Below, piece after piece: positions 13,836 through 14,266 of a stretch of 14,266 bases of DNA (its first letter is position 1; the number at the start of each line of letters is the position of its first letter). Below the pieces are notes generated by a model. That model was not told the DNA's origin. It did not search any database and saw only the letters and a program-made list of their open reading frames with translations. Origin of the DNA: an uncultured Neomegalonema sp. (GTDB taxonomy: Bacteria; Pseudomonadota; Alphaproteobacteria; Rhodobacterales; Rhodobacteraceae); the NCBI GenBank assembly GCA_937958345.1, contig CALGNW010000168.1, positions 1-14,266 on the forward strand, given 5' to 3'. Position numbers and translations under genes: made by a program.

Positions 13836-13858
13836 TCTAAACCTGATGTGGGTTTAGA
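13836..13858 (-). other. 3' UTR hairpin directly after the porin stop
   Basis: TCTAAACC and GGTTTAGA form a perfect 8-bp dyad with a 7-nt loop, starting one base after the TAA stop and just before the terminator. It could stabilise the mRNA 3' end, as is common for abundant outer-membrane protein transcripts. Function is inferred. Confidence 0.5.
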
Positions 13859-14266
13859 TTAGAAGCCGAGGTGGATACCGGTACCGATGGTGAAACCATC
13901 TTTGCTGCCGCCACCGTCGAAGTCCTGCTCAGCGTAACCTGCGAAAGCAACTGCTTTAACGCCTGGCCCAAGCTTGTACTGGCCGTTAAGTGCGATTGCG
14001 GTCGTGTCGCTTGCGTCACGATCGGTCATCGAACCACCAAGGGAAACACCCCAAGGACCTTGCGAGTAGCCGACACCGAGGTCGAAGAAGTCGACGTCAT
14101 CCGAACCCTGCGAGTAGTTCGCGTAACCGCCACCGATGGTCATGCCACCGAAGCCGAGGCTTGCACCGAGGTGGAAGCGGTCTTTGTCACCGTCATTCGT
14201 TGCAGCTTGTGCACGAACAGCTGGGACAGCGGCAACTTCAGGCGTTCCGAGCGTCGGAGCCGTACC
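13859..14266 (-). CDS. Outer-membrane porin, C-terminal part (135 aa visible)
   Basis: The frame is open to the window edge, so the N-terminus lies outside. The visible part has alternating beta-strands with aromatic and Gly residues (RFHLGASLGFGG, IGGGYANYSQG, DFFDLGVGYSQGPWGVSLGG, ALNGQYKLGPGVKAVAFAGYAEQDFDGG) and ends TGIHLGF with a C-terminal Phe, the BAM recognition signature of outer-membrane beta-barrels. This fits the alphaproteobacterial general porin family: passive diffusion of small solutes across the outer membrane. The first visible residues (GTAPTLGTPEVAAVPAVRAQ) are a Pro/Ala-rich stretch, probably an extracellular loop. Tandem 3' hairpins and a strong terminator fit a highly expressed gene. 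The exact porin type cannot be fixed from this fragment. Confidence 0.85.
   Translation of the reverse strand, partial: GTAPTLGTPEVAAVPAVRAQAATNDGDKDRFHLGASLGFGGMTIGGGYANYSQGSDDVDFFDLGVGYSQGPWGVSLGGSMTDRDASDTTAIALNGQYKLGPGVKAVAFAGYAEQDFDGGGSKDGFTIGTGIHLGF

Noticed and set aside
1..14266. Search for CRISPR arrays, insertion sequences, integrase genes, attachment sites or phage genes
   Set aside because: No regular direct repeats with spacers, transposase motifs or terminal inverted repeats were seen, and composition is even across the coding genes.

Overview
The window looks like chromosome from an alphaproteobacterium, most likely Rhodobacterales or a close relative. The reasons are the 5' end of a 16S rRNA gene at the left edge (minus strand), moderately high GC, an ornithine-lipid acyltransferase (OlsB), a porin with a C-terminal Phe at the right edge, and the gene order hflK-hflC-DUF2065-Do protease. 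The genus call is inference from memory; the 87 rRNA bases seen cannot settle it.

Left part (1-1150). The start of an rrn operon runs leftward out of the window. Its leader carries two identical boxA-like decamers, and a good sigma70-type promoter with a GC-rich discriminator lies upstream. Head-to-head with it is a small TPR-like lipoprotein gene ending in a strong intrinsic terminator.

Envelope quality-control block (1199-7052, all minus). Transcription order is hflK, hflC (ATGA overlap), an intrinsic terminator, a DUF2065 two-TM protein, a periplasmic Do-type (DegP/DegQ) protease-chaperone with two PDZ domains, and an OmpA-domain lipoprotein with a long Pro/Ala/Gln linker. HflKC modulates FtsH at the inner membrane and the Do protease handles misfolded periplasmic proteins, so the block reads as membrane and periplasm proteostasis next to an envelope-anchoring protein.

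Middle part (7315-11367). A degenerate ThiE/TenI-fold protein (+) converges on olsB (-). olsB is divergent from a TetR-family regulator gene (+). The regulator abuts without spacing a TerB-J-domain protein gene, followed by a gene for an extremely acidic, apparently disordered protein with a ribbon-helix-helix-like C-terminus.

Right part (11392-14266, all minus). A partial porin gene ends in tandem hairpins. Next come two paralogous sulfotransferase genes and a YggS-type PLP-binding protein gene, joined by ATGA overlaps.

Most genes belong to known families and I see no mobile element, CRISPR array or obvious island. The most unusual items are the acidic disordered/RHH-like protein, the two-sulfotransferase-yggS operon, the Ala-rich insertion in HflK, and the degenerate ThiE-like protein.
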